From contig CP073344.1 of NCBI GenBank assembly GCA_024397875.1, forward strand, positions 310,001 to 374,000: DNA of 64,000 bases. The letters are read 5' to 3'. Origin of the DNA: Amphritea atlantica. GTDB lineage: Bacteria; Pseudomonadota; Gammaproteobacteria; Pseudomonadales; Balneatricaceae. A program made the position numbers and the translations under genes. The notes under the pieces are model-generated. The model ran no database searches, had not been told where the DNA came from, and saw only the letters and a program-made list of their open reading frames with translations. Below, in pieces: positions 26,395 to 35,534 of this stretch; position 1 is the stretch's first letter, and the number at the start of each line of letters is the position of its first letter.

Positions 26395-26856
26395 TTACTT
26401 GGTTGTACCGCCAATATCCGCGCAGGACTTAGCTGTAGTCATAACAAAACCGGTACCTTTGCAGGACCCCATCCCTTTACAGGCATTATCCGCAGTTTTG
26501 CAGTCATTGTGTCCTTTACAGACGTTCACACCAAAGCACTGGGTAAGCTCTGCTTTAGCAATCTGGGCACGCCAGTCATCTCTGACAGTACCGCCAGCAT
26601 CTTTACAGGCTTTAATTGGCATCGCAACAAAACCCTGTCCTTTACAAGATCCCATCCCTTTGCAGGCATTATTCGCTGTTTTACAGTCGTTATGCCCCTT
26701 ACAGCTGTTTACCCCATAGCAATGTCCAAGCTCTACAGTATCGGTTGGTGCGGCGGTGGAAGAGCTGGCTGCATTCGCACCCATACATCCGGCCAGACCT
26801 GCTGCCGCCATTGCGATAGCGGCTCCGGAAAGCTTGGTTTTCATGTTTGTTATCAT
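26395..26856 (-). CDS. Bufferin-type precursor with internally duplicated Cys-rich core (BufA2-like)
   Basis: 153 residues. An export signal ([18 protein letters not shown]) ends in a lipobox-like LAGC (Cys24) or may be cut after ANA-A. Two tandem Cys modules follow, residues 46-84 and 107-145, 61 residues apart, each with six Cys in the pattern [22 protein letters not shown]. This CKGxNxC style is that of BufA2-type copper-buffering peptides encoded with DUF692 enzymes. ATG 26856 has AAGGAAG at ideal spacing. Expected location is periplasm or membrane, role copper sequestration. The signal type and the modified Cys are not settled. Confidence 0.85.
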   Translation of the reverse strand: MITNMKTKLSGAAIAMAAAGLAGCMGANAASSSTAAPTDTVELGHCYGVNSCKGHNDCKTANNACKGMGSCKGQGFVAMPIKACKDAGGTVRDDWRAQIAKAELTQCFGVNVCKGHNDCKTADNACKGMGSCKGTGFVMTTAKSCADIGGTTK

Positions 26857-26882
26857 TGTTATTCTTCCTTTGGTTTTGTGGT

Positions 26883-26930
26883 GGCCTCCTGCCTTTTCAG
26901 GCTGATCAGACGTTGCTGATCGCGGAGGCC
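26883..26930 (-). promoter_or_regulatory. Structured 5' leader element of the bufferin operon (possible three-way junction)
   Basis: Read on the reverse strand from 26930: stem 1 GGCCTCC with GGAGGCC (7 bp) encloses stem 2 GATCAG with CTGATC (loop CAACGT) and stem 3 GCCT with AGGC (loop GAAA, a GNRA tetraloop). The unpaired joints are only 2, 1 and 1 nt. It ends 26 nt before the precursor ATG. No T-tract follows, so it is not a simple terminator. It may be a cis-regulatory RNA or mRNA stabiliser. Confidence 0.6.
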
Positions 26931-26996
26931 CGTAAAAATGCCCCTAAAGTGCAGTAATCAAGTAAGCCTTTAGCGGATGCGCGACCAGTATTTATG

Positions 26997-27018
26997 ATGA
27001 ACTTGAAATGAACCTGAA
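26997..27018. promoter_or_regulatory. Tandem 11 bp direct repeat, response-regulator-like site
   Basis: ATGAACTTGAA followed at once by ATGAACCTGAA (10 of 11 identical). One-turn direct repeats are the usual binding form of OmpR-family response regulators. It lies between the bufferin operon and the divergent membrane-protein gene. Confidence 0.5.
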
Positions 27019-27092
27019 AATTCATGGCTGCTTTATGAATCAGGGAAAAATTTTACAAAGCTGGAGGTGTTTGTAATGCTAAGCCGTTAAAC

Positions 27093-27130
27093 TTCCCGGA
27101 AAATCAATGAGAAATAACGGATTCCGGGAA
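27093..27130. promoter_or_regulatory. 9 bp inverted repeat upstream of the membrane-protein gene
   Basis: TTCCCGGAA at 27093 and TTCCGGGAA at 27122 are exact complements separated by 20 nt, ending 15 nt before the GTG start at 27146. Each arm is itself nearly palindromic. Confidence 0.5.
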
Positions 27131-27145
27131 ACCCTGTGACTATTT

Positions 27146-28159
27146 GTGGGTCTTATAAAATCGAATTCAGAGAAACTGGCAAACCCGATGCACGCTTCAG
27201 AACCTGACAAACAGATAACCGGTGTCGCTCTGCAGGAGGCGATTCAAAAGGCGGTTGTCAGCGGTATTCGCCGATATTTTGAGAGCTGTCGCGGACGGGT
27301 GCCCGGATTTATCAAACGGCACTTTAGCTATCCGGCGGCGTTAACAACCAATCGGGTAGCGTTTGGTTTTGATGTGTTACGGGCCCCGGTTAATCTGTTC
27401 TGGGCGCCACTGTTTGCACTGGTCAGTATGATCCGCTTTTTGGTCGGGCGTTCCTCACGGCTGGGATGGTTGCATCGCATGTTAGGGCGTTTTCCGGCGG
27501 GGTTTACCACCCGGGTGCAGACGCATATCAGTGAGTTGGTGCTCAGCGACCTGTTACAGCATGATCAGCCCCATGCCTCACTGAGCTGGTTTGTCACGGA
27601 AGAGTTGAGATCTCTGTATCAGCAGCAAGAGATGAATAGCGCAACTATCGAAAATTTTCATGCTCGCATGGAACCGGTCGTAGAGGAAGCGCTGACTCAG
27701 TATCGCATCACCCGGACCGCTTCGGCGGATATCACTAATACACTTTCCTGTACCGTGCTCGGCGCCTTCGCTTTTCAGAAATTCACCCCGGGAGGCATCG
27801 GTATTGCGCTGATGCTGGCGACGGTTGTCAGTACCCAGCTGGCCGCCAGTGACTTTTTCTTAGGCGAGACCTTAGGCAACCTGTACTACAGTGTGTTTCC
27901 GCCATCCCCCTCCATCGGCGTTACGCTGGCCACGATTGCCGGGGTGTTGTCGTTATTGTCGGCCTGTGCGGCGTTGTCGGGTATTATCTCCGATCCGTTT
28001 CAGGCCGCTACCGGACTGCATCGCTATCGGCTTAATAAAATGTTGAACCATATGGAGCAGGATATGCTGCGCCAGAGTGGCAATAGCTTTCGCCCGAAAG
28101 ACCAGTATGTCGCGCGTATTATGGAGTGCTTCGACCTGATTCGGTCTGGGTTGCTTTAA
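27146..28159 (+). CDS. Uncharacterised membrane protein
   Basis: 337 residues from GTG at 27146 (ATG at 27188 is an alternative). An amphipathic N-terminal region (FIKRHFSYPAALTTNRVAFG) is followed by a helix near 80-95, then a central soluble part, and two to three TM helices between about 195 and 290 (GIGIALMLATVVSTQLAA, LATIAGVLSLLSACAAL). The C-terminal tail is charged. It is not confidently assigned to a family (a DUF6635-like protein is possible). Divergent from the bufferin operon and sharing its upstream region. Confidence 0.75.
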   Translation: MGLIKSNSEKLANPMHASEPDKQITGVALQEAIQKAVVSGIRRYFESCRGRVPGFIKRHFSYPAALTTNRVAFGFDVLRAPVNLFWAPLFALVSMIRFLVGRSSRLGWLHRMLGRFPAGFTTRVQTHISELVLSDLLQHDQPHASLSWFVTEELRSLYQQQEMNSATIENFHARMEPVVEEALTQYRITRTASADITNTLSCTVLGAFAFQKFTPGGIGIALMLATVVSTQLAASDFFLGETLGNLYYSVFPPSPSIGVTLATIAGVLSLLSACAALSGIISDPFQAATGLHRYRLNKMLNHMEQDMLRQSGNSFRPKDQYVARIMECFDLIRSGLL

Positions 28160-28265
28160 GTTATATTCAAAGGTGCTGTGCGGTTTCGTTCAGTGTTCTA
28201 TTATTGAGGACAGGAAATGGATAAACACCGTTTCTAAAAAAGAAGAAATCGGGGGAGGGATGGCT

Positions 28266-28802
28266 ATGTCTTTTAAAGCAGCAATAAAGCTAATGGCGGT
28301 TGTGATATTTCCCCCAGTGTTATTTGGTTGTGCAGGCGCTGTGGTTGAAAGTGCCCGTATGACTAACGATGCCGTCACACGGGATAATTATTTATCCGCA
28401 GCGCTGGAGGGCGATGCCGAAGCTCAATATCTGGTGGGTAAGTCCTTCTGTTGTGCCCCGAGCAATGACGCAGAGAGTTTTTATAATAATCGTAAAGCGA
28501 CAGATTTTCTCTGCCGGGCTGCCCGGCAGAAGTACCCGGCAGCGGCATTTGAAGTGGCTAAAATACATTCAGGGGATACCGTAGAGGGTGTGCGCTTGCT
28601 TCGACGAACGGCAAATTTTGTGCGCGGCGATAATTTAGATAACAAGGTTATCGCCTACTACTGGTATAGCCAGGCAGCACAGCATGGCTATGCAGAAGCC
28701 GCCGACCTTTTGAATCAGTTGGAAAAGCAAGATACTTCTCAGTTTAGTAGTCCAATGACAGCACCTTGTACCATTGATGAAGTTTATGGTGTTAAACAGT
28801 GA
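28266..28802 (+). CDS. Sel1/TPR-like lipoprotein
   Basis: 178 residues from ATG 28266, seven nt after GGAGG; ATG 28260 is too close to it. Lipobox LFGC gives Cys at about residue 20. The mature part has Sel1-like helical pairs (EGDAEAQYLVGKSF, AYYWYSQAAQHGYAEAADLL). Two adjacent Cys (FCC) and two more could form disulfides. Such proteins are periplasmic or outer-membrane scaffolds. It precedes the RND adaptor by 56 nt and may be in that transcript. Confidence 0.75.
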   Translation: MSFKAAIKLMAVVIFPPVLFGCAGAVVESARMTNDAVTRDNYLSAALEGDAEAQYLVGKSFCCAPSNDAESFYNNRKATDFLCRAARQKYPAAAFEVAKIHSGDTVEGVRLLRRTANFVRGDNLDNKVIAYYWYSQAAQHGYAEAADLLNQLEKQDTSQFSSPMTAPCTIDEVYGVKQ

Positions 28803-28858
28803 TTCGTTTGTCGACTCTATACGTCCTTATTAAAACCCAATTACGGAAAGTCATTGCC

Positions 28859-29986
28859 ATGACCGGAAAAAATGATCAGTCGCATTATCATCTGAAGCAT
28901 CGGTTTTTTAATCGAATTACACGGGTGTCAGGCATCTCGGTACTGATTTTTTTTCTCGCCGCCTGTGACTCCTCGCGAGAGAGTGCTGCAACAGTGCCGC
29001 CGCTGCGCTTGGTTAAAGTGCTTGAGATTTCAGAACCTGTCCAGTATCAGTATAAAGAGTTTCCAGGTGTGGTGGATGCAGTGCAAAAAGCGGATCTGGC
29101 ATTCCGGGTGTCGGGTAAACTGGATACATTACGGGTTAAGGAAGGGGATATTGTCGCCAAAGATCAGTTGCTGGCACAGCTGGACGACCGGGATTACCGT
29201 ATTCAGCTGAACAGTCGTGAGGCGGAATATAAACAAGTCCATGCGGATTATCTGCGTGCCCGTAAGCTGGTTGATCGCGGTGCGATCTCCCGGTCAGACT
29301 TTAATAAGCTTCAGGCGCAGAACAGTACGGCGCAAGCGAATCTGGCTACAGCAAAACAAACCCTCGGGTATACCTCTCTGACGGCTCCTTTCTCAGGCCG
29401 CATCGCCAAACGATATGTTGAAAACTTCGAAGAGATATCTGCCATGCAGCCAATTCTTTTACTGCAGGACACTTCATCTCTGACTATAAAAGTGAATCTG
29501 CCGTCCAGCCTGATGATTAAGCTGCATCAGGATGCTCAGCCTGAGATCAACGCATTTTTCGATACAATTCCAGGGCAAAAGTTCCCATTAAAGCCCCTGG
29601 AAATATCCACACAGGCAGATGAGGCAACCAATACTTATCAGGTCACTCTGAGTATGGAGGCGGTGGAGGGATACAATATTTTACCCGGGATGTCCGTGAC
29701 GGTACGTGGACGCCGTGATATTGACAAAGAGAGGGAACAAGGCTCATTTTATCTGCCAGCTCAGGCTGTTTTGGGTGACGAACAGGGGCGCTATGTTTAT
29801 CTGGCGATTCCGGCAGGAGAGGGGTTGGCAACCGTTGAAAGGCGTAACGTCGAGACCGGCAGGCTTTCGCAGAGGGGGGTGCAAATTTTATCTGGAGTGA
29901 ATGCGGGAGAAGCGCTGATTGTTGCGGGTATGAGTAAGATGTATCCCGGTCTGGAGGTTCGTCTGAGTAAGGAGAGTTCACTTTGA
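28859..29986 (+). CDS. RND efflux periplasmic adaptor, lipoprotein type
   Basis: 375 residues from ATG 28859 with GGAAAG upstream; the longer frame from GTG 28799 overlaps the previous gene. A signal with lipobox LAAC precedes DSSRES. Lipoyl halves are LRVKEGDIVAKDQLLAQLD and LTAPFSGRIAKRYVENFEEI, with a short alpha-hairpin between them, then beta-barrel and membrane-proximal domains. It works with the RND pump translated from an overlapping start. The short hairpin is typical of the adaptor class joined to HAE-type pumps. Confidence 0.92.
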   Translation: MTGKNDQSHYHLKHRFFNRITRVSGISVLIFFLAACDSSRESAATVPPLRLVKVLEISEPVQYQYKEFPGVVDAVQKADLAFRVSGKLDTLRVKEGDIVAKDQLLAQLDDRDYRIQLNSREAEYKQVHADYLRARKLVDRGAISRSDFNKLQAQNSTAQANLATAKQTLGYTSLTAPFSGRIAKRYVENFEEISAMQPILLLQDTSSLTIKVNLPSSLMIKLHQDAQPEINAFFDTIPGQKFPLKPLEISTQADEATNTYQVTLSMEAVEGYNILPGMSVTVRGRRDIDKEREQGSFYLPAQAVLGDEQGRYVYLAIPAGEGLATVERRNVETGRLSQRGVQILSGVNAGEALIVAGMSKMYPGLEVRLSKESSL

Positions 29987-32900
29987 ATGTGACTCGGCTT
30001 GCGATTGAGAATAATCGCACCAGCATTATGATACTGCTGGTTATTCTGGTGGTTGGAATTTCGACGTTTCTGTCTATGCCCAGGGCCTACGACCCTGGGT
30101 TTGTCATGCGTACCGCTCAGGTAATTACTTACTTTCCGGGAGCCAGTCCTGAACGGGTTGAACAACTGGTATCCAGCAAACTGGAAGATGTGGTTAAGGA
30201 GATGCCCGAGCTGGACTTCGTTAAAACCGAATCCCGTACCGGTATCTCTATTACGCTGGTGAATATTCGGGAAAGTTATAAAAATATGCGGCCTATCTGG
30301 GACAAGTTACGCCGCAAGATTGACGATGTGGCAGGTGATATGCCCGAGGGCGTCAGAGGTCCTTTTGTCAATGATGAGTTTGGCGATGTGTTTGGCGTGG
30401 TGTTGTCTCTCAGTGGAGAAGGATTCAGCTATGCGGAGATAAATGATATCGCGGAAAATGTGCAGGATGAACTGCAACGACTGCCTGATGTCGCTAAAGT
30501 TGAGATCTATGGCGCTCAGGAAGAACGTATATATGTTGAATACGATAATGCTCGTCTGGCAGAACTAGGGTTATCCCCCAACCAGCTTGAACAGCTTCTT
30601 TCAGCCCGCAATATTGTGATCTCCGGCGGCTCTTTTGTTCTCGGTGATGAGCGGATATCGCTTGAGCCGAGTGGCAATTTTGAATCCATCTCTGATATTG
30701 AAAATACGGTGATCCGATTGCCGAATTCTTCGCGTATTTTCTACCTTAAGGATATAGCGCATATCTATCGTGATTACGTAGATCCTCCCGGCTCTCTGGT
30801 ACACAGTTCGGGTAAACGGGCTTTGGCACTGGCGATCTCTATGCGTGAAGGTGGCAATAATATTGCACTGGGGGAACAGGTAGACGAAGCGATGCAACGG
30901 ATGGATCGTATCTATCCCTGGGGTGTTGATTTCGAACGGGTTAGTTTTTCACCGGCCGAGGTTGAGAAAAAAGTAAACGACTTCGTCAGTAATCTGCTGC
31001 AGGCTATCGCCGTGGTTACTGTTGTAATGCTGATCAGCCTGGGATTGCGCACCGGCTTAGTGGTAGCGGCACTGATCCCTCTGGCGATGTTGACCGCGTT
31101 TATTGTTATGAGCGGATTGGACATAGGGTTGGATCAGATTTCGCTGGCGGCCTTGATTATTGCTCTGGGAATGCTGGTGGATAACGGCATCGTCATGAGT
31201 GAAAGTATCATGGTGCAGATGCAGCAGGGTAAATCTTCGTTGGAGGCTGCGATAGATTCCGCAGGTGAACTCAGGATACCTCTGCTAACCGCTTCACTCA
31301 CCACCGCGGCCGCATTTCTGCCGATCTATCTGGCTGAGTCCAGTGTAGGGGAGTTTACCGCCTCTTTATTTAAGGTTGTGACTATCACCCTGCTGTGTTC
31401 CTGGATCATATCGCTAACCCTTATTCCGATGCTCTGTGTATATTTTCTTAAAGTAGCCCCCAGAAAAGACTCATTTGATAGTCGTTTTTACCGGGGTTAC
31501 AGGCGTCTGTTGGACTGGATGCTTAATAACAGAGCGCTCACGCTGGGAGTCACTGCGGCGATATTTGTACTATCAATGAACGCTTTTGGCTATCTGCCAA
31601 AGGTGTTTTTCCCACCCTCTGATCGCGCGTATTTCAAAGTAGAAATGGAACTGCCTACAGGCACTAGTATTGCTAAAACGACCCGGGTCGTAAGTGATGT
31701 TGAATCCTTTCTGAGTGCAAACTGGAAAGTCGATGAGCAACGCAGTGAGGGGGTGACAAACTGGGTCAGTTATATCGGCAATGCCGGCCCCAGATTTATT
31801 CTGGCTCATAATCCAAAACCGTCAAATTCAGGATATGCGCTGATGGTTATCAATGTAAACGCGCTGTCTCAGATCGAGTCGATAATGGCCTCGTTGAAAG
31901 CCTACGCGCTGGATCGTCATCCTGACCTGGATGTCAAAACCAGGCTGATCGAGAACGGCCCTGCTATTGATAATCCGGTAGAGGTGAGGCTTTCAGGTAA
32001 AGATTCAGTGAGTCTGTTTGCCGCGATGAGTGATTTAAAACAGCAGATGGCAGGGATGGCAGGCTTAACTAACATAAAAGATGACTGGGGCCAGCGGATT
32101 AAAAAGCTCAATATTCAGATTAATCAGGCCCGGGCTCTGAGTGCCGGTGTCACCAGTCAGGATATTGCGGTTTCTCTGCAGACCAGTCTGGACGGAATGC
32201 AATTGACCGAATACCGAGAAGGCGAAGATGTGATTCCCGTTCTTCTGCGTTCTGGGGTGGCTACTCAACAAGATATTACCAAGCTCGAGGGACTGTCGGT
32301 TTATATTCAATCGTCCGGGCAATCCCTGCCGCTGACTCAGGTTGCGGATATCAATGTTGTATGGGACCTGTCTAAGGTGATACGCCGTGATGGATTACGA
32401 ACAATATCGATAGGCGCTCAGCTGCAGCCGGGTGTGACTGCCGCTGAAAAGTTTGCTGAATTGAAACCCTGGTTGCAGCAGCAGGAATCGGTCTGGGATA
32501 ACTCCGTTAGTTATGAGTTTGGTGGTGAGCAGGAAACCTCGGGCAAGTCTAATGCCTCTATTGTTGAGAAATTACCGATTGCCGGTTTTATTATTCTGAT
32601 CCTGTTGGTGGCCCAGTTTAATTCTATGCGCAAAGCATTGATTATACTGATCACTATTCCGCTCGGGCTCATTGGTGTCGCACTGGGGTTGCTGGTGGCG
32701 AATTCCTTCTTTGGTTTTATGACATTTCTGGGAATTATCTCACTGGCGGGAATTGTGATTAACAATGCGATTGTGCTGCTGGAGCGGATAAATATAGAAC
32801 TTGAAGCGGGATTGCCTCACCCTGAAGCGATTATTTCGGCCGCTCAGCAACGAGCCCGGCCGATATTACTTACCACTGCTACCACTGTACTTGGCTTAAT

Positions 32901-33036
32901 ACCTCTCTACCTTGGAGGAGGAGAGATGTGGGAGCCGATGGCGGTTGCGATTATGGGAGGGCTTCTGGTTTCAACATTCTTGACCCTGGGAGTCGTGCCC
33001 GTGATGTATGCCGCGCTGTATCGGGTGAAAGGTTAA
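29983..33036 (+). CDS. RND family efflux permease
   Basis: 1017 residues. The start is TTG 29983, overlapping the adaptor stop (TTGA) with AAGGAG eight nt upstream. Full RND layout: TM1, porter domain with YFPGASPERVEQLVSSKLED, TM2-6, a second porter half, TM8-12. The TM4 relay reads ALGMLVDNGIVMSES, with Asp-Asn instead of the Asp-Asp of AcrB, as in the TriC-like pump branch. No outer-membrane factor gene follows. It is distinct from the first pump at 3.1-6.2 kb. Substrate unknown. Confidence 0.92.
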   Translation: MNVTRLAIENNRTSIMILLVILVVGISTFLSMPRAYDPGFVMRTAQVITYFPGASPERVEQLVSSKLEDVVKEMPELDFVKTESRTGISITLVNIRESYKNMRPIWDKLRRKIDDVAGDMPEGVRGPFVNDEFGDVFGVVLSLSGEGFSYAEINDIAENVQDELQRLPDVAKVEIYGAQEERIYVEYDNARLAELGLSPNQLEQLLSARNIVISGGSFVLGDERISLEPSGNFESISDIENTVIRLPNSSRIFYLKDIAHIYRDYVDPPGSLVHSSGKRALALAISMREGGNNIALGEQVDEAMQRMDRIYPWGVDFERVSFSPAEVEKKVNDFVSNLLQAIAVVTVVMLISLGLRTGLVVAALIPLAMLTAFIVMSGLDIGLDQISLAALIIALGMLVDNGIVMSESIMVQMQQGKSSLEAAIDSAGELRIPLLTASLTTAAAFLPIYLAESSVGEFTASLFKVVTITLLCSWIISLTLIPMLCVYFLKVAPRKDSFDSRFYRGYRRLLDWMLNNRALTLGVTAAIFVLSMNAFGYLPKVFFPPSDRAYFKVEMELPTGTSIAKTTRVVSDVESFLSANWKVDEQRSEGVTNWVSYIGNAGPRFILAHNPKPSNSGYALMVINVNALSQIESIMASLKAYALDRHPDLDVKTRLIENGPAIDNPVEVRLSGKDSVSLFAAMSDLKQQMAGMAGLTNIKDDWGQRIKKLNIQINQARALSAGVTSQDIAVSLQTSLDGMQLTEYREGEDVIPVLLRSGVATQQDITKLEGLSVYIQSSGQSLPLTQVADINVVWDLSKVIRRDGLRTISIGAQLQPGVTAAEKFAELKPWLQQQESVWDNSVSYEFGGEQETSGKSNASIVEKLPIAGFIILILLVAQFNSMRKALIILITIPLGLIGVALGLLVANSFFGFMTFLGIISLAGIVINNAIVLLERINIELEAGLPHPEAIISAAQQRARPILLTTATTVLGLIPLYLGGGEMWEPMAVAIMGGLLVSTFLTLGVVPVMYAALYRVKG

Positions 33037-33059
33037 GCGAAATGCTATCAGTTGTTAAT

Positions 33060-35483
33060 TCAGGCGATTGTGGTTTTATTGGCGGCCTGCAGCTTCTGGT
33101 AGAACAACGTTGCATTGATGGGCTTGGAAAACAGATAACCCTGGAAGCAGTTGCAGCCCAACTCCATCAGTGCGCTTCTTTCACTCAGGGTTTCAACCCC
33201 TTCAGCGATAACGGTAAGGTTAAGCCGGTCGGCGGTGGCGATGATCACTTCGACAATGGCTGCCAGTTCCGAAGAGGGGCACAGGCCGGTGACAAAGGAA
33301 CGATCAATCTTAAGTATATCCAGTGGCAGGTAGTGCAGGTATCGGAGTGATGAATAGCCGGTGCCAAAGTCGTCGATAGCAAATGAGATCCCCCGTTTTT
33401 TGAGCAGTTTCATCTTGTTGCCGGCAATCTCAAAGTTATTCAGCAGCATGTTCTCCGTGATCTCTAATTCAATCAGCAGGCCCGGGATCTTAGTCTGATC
33501 CAGCATTTGCAGTACGCGATCCACAAAATCGACCTGCATAAACTGCAACGGACTGATATTAATGGCCAGGCGCTTGAATGATTCCGGCAGCCCCTGTTCG
33601 CGCCAGCTTGCCAGTTGTTTGAACGCCTGCAACAAGACCCAGTTGCCAATCTCTACAATCTGGCCACTCTCTTCGGCTATCTGAATAAAATTTCCCGGCA
33701 TAATAATGCCTGTGTCCGGGTGTCTCCAGCGCAGCAGGGCTTCGGCCCCGAGTATCTGATCATGGCTGTCGACCTGTGGTTGAAACCATAACTCAAATTC
33801 ATTGTTCTTGAGTGCCTGATGCAGCCCTTTTTCCACTTCAAGCCTTTCCTGTGCCGAGGATTGCATCTCCGGATCGAAAAACTGAAAACTGTTACGCCCC
33901 AATGTTTTGACACGATAGAGCGCGGTGTCGGCATGCCGCAGGATATCCACCGCGCTGTGTTTCCTGTCTGGAAAAATGGCAATGCCGATGCTGGTGCTAC
34001 AGAACAACTGATGGTTATCCACATCAAACGGGATTTTCAGCTCTTCCAGGGTTTGCAGGGCACAGTTGGCGGCGATCTCTGCACAGATTTCAGCTGAACT
34101 CCCGGTATCGGGCAGCAGTGCGACAAACTCATCCCCACCAAACCGGGCACAGGTGGCGTTTTCTGGTAGTATCCGGGTCAGTCGCTTGGCGACCTCACAG
34201 AGGATCGCATCACCGATTGCATGTCCCAGCGAATCATTGATGGTTTTAAAACGATCCAGATCCATATACAACACCGCCCCGTAGCGCTGATTGTCCTGAT
34301 GGAACTTCATCGCGGTATTTAAACGGTCGATAAACAGCCGGCGGTTAGCCAGTCCGGTCAGGGTGTCAAAAAATGCCAGCTCAAAAATCTGTTTTTCCGC
34401 CTCTTTTCTGACCGATATATCCCGGGCCAGAATCAGAATATAGTCTGTATCATCGAGATTCATCCTGATGCAGCGGGCCTCAACGGGGAAAGAGCCGCCC
34501 TGAACGCTGATGTGAATATCCTCCATTGTGATAGCCTGTTTCTGTTCAATGGTTGCAAACAGTGCCTGGAGTGCTTCGGTTGAGTAGTTGTTGCTGAATT
34601 CAGCCAGGGAGCGGCCGATAAAGAATTGCTCATTGCTTTTGAGCGAATTAGCTGCCTGATGGTTGATCCGGACGATGGAGCTATCCGGCCGACACAGAAA
34701 CATCGCATCGCCGGCATTATCCATCAGAGAGCGGGAGAAGCGCTCGCTTCTGGAGAGGCGGTCAATCGTGTCGTTGAGTTGATCAGTTTTATCTTTTCTC
34801 TCTTCCCAAAGGCGGGCAAAGCTCGAGGCCAGGTCCCCCAGTTCATCGGGTTTATCATAGGGTTGGGGCGGGCAACTCTCAGTTTGTCGCAACTGATTGA
34901 CCCAGTGGGCAATATCCAGAATGGGTTGCGACAGATAACGATAGATGAGTAGTAAAAAAATAGTCGCCAGGATCAGGCTTGAAATCAGTCCCACGGAAAG
35001 GTTTGTCATGGCGCTACGAATATAGTTATTAGCGATATAGGCTGTATCCAGGTCAATAACAAGCCGGGCGTCATCCTGATTAGGCGAGGTAATGATTAAT
35101 GGTTCTTCTATGTGGCTGCTGGTCTTAAATAGCTGACTCCCCAGTGAGGCTAGCCATGTTTGTCCGACTGGCTTACGGACGCTTTCGGCAAGATTGTCGC
35201 CAAAGTCATCGATGATAGCGGCATGGTAAATAAAGGGGGTGGATATCAGCGTTGTGGTGATCTCTTCTGCCTGATCATCATCCAGATTATAGACGGCACG
35301 GGCGGCAGACTCTTTATGTAACTGGGTAACCTGTTTGACAGTGAGCTGGAGGCGGTATTTTTCCAGATCAATATTATTATAGATCTGCCAACCGGTAGAG
35401 ATAGTCCCCAGTATTAAGGAGATGAGTAAAATGGACCTGGCCTGTTTAAAGGCGATCCGATGAATAAATTTAAAACTCAACAT
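33060..35483 (-). CDS. Dual GGDEF-EAL c-di-GMP enzyme with periplasmic sensor, HAMP and PAS
   Basis: 807 residues. TM1 near 15-35, periplasmic sensor to about 155, TM2 (LSVGLISSLILATIFLLLIYRYL), HAMP-like region to about 235, PAS about 250-360, GGDEF about 370-530 with active FGGDEF, EAL about 545-800 with GAEALLRWRHP, ENMLL, DDFGTGYSSLRY and KIDRSF. Both catalytic motifs look intact, so either synthesis or hydrolysis of c-di-GMP is possible. It follows a solute-binding-protein gene by 51 nt, suggesting that a bound ligand is sensed through the periplasmic domain. Confidence 0.93.
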   Translation of the reverse strand: MLSFKFIHRIAFKQARSILLISLILGTISTGWQIYNNIDLEKYRLQLTVKQVTQLHKESAARAVYNLDDDQAEEITTTLISTPFIYHAAIIDDFGDNLAESVRKPVGQTWLASLGSQLFKTSSHIEEPLIITSPNQDDARLVIDLDTAYIANNYIRSAMTNLSVGLISSLILATIFLLLIYRYLSQPILDIAHWVNQLRQTESCPPQPYDKPDELGDLASSFARLWEERKDKTDQLNDTIDRLSRSERFSRSLMDNAGDAMFLCRPDSSIVRINHQAANSLKSNEQFFIGRSLAEFSNNYSTEALQALFATIEQKQAITMEDIHISVQGGSFPVEARCIRMNLDDTDYILILARDISVRKEAEKQIFELAFFDTLTGLANRRLFIDRLNTAMKFHQDNQRYGAVLYMDLDRFKTINDSLGHAIGDAILCEVAKRLTRILPENATCARFGGDEFVALLPDTGSSAEICAEIAANCALQTLEELKIPFDVDNHQLFCSTSIGIAIFPDRKHSAVDILRHADTALYRVKTLGRNSFQFFDPEMQSSAQERLEVEKGLHQALKNNEFELWFQPQVDSHDQILGAEALLRWRHPDTGIIMPGNFIQIAEESGQIVEIGNWVLLQAFKQLASWREQGLPESFKRLAINISPLQFMQVDFVDRVLQMLDQTKIPGLLIELEITENMLLNNFEIAGNKMKLLKKRGISFAIDDFGTGYSSLRYLHYLPLDILKIDRSFVTGLCPSSELAAIVEVIIATADRLNLTVIAEGVETLSERSALMELGCNCFQGYLFSKPINATLFYQKLQAANKTTIA

Positions 35484-35534
35484 TACACCCCCGGCATTGG
35501 CAGTCGCGATATTGCCAACCCGTTTAACGTCTGA

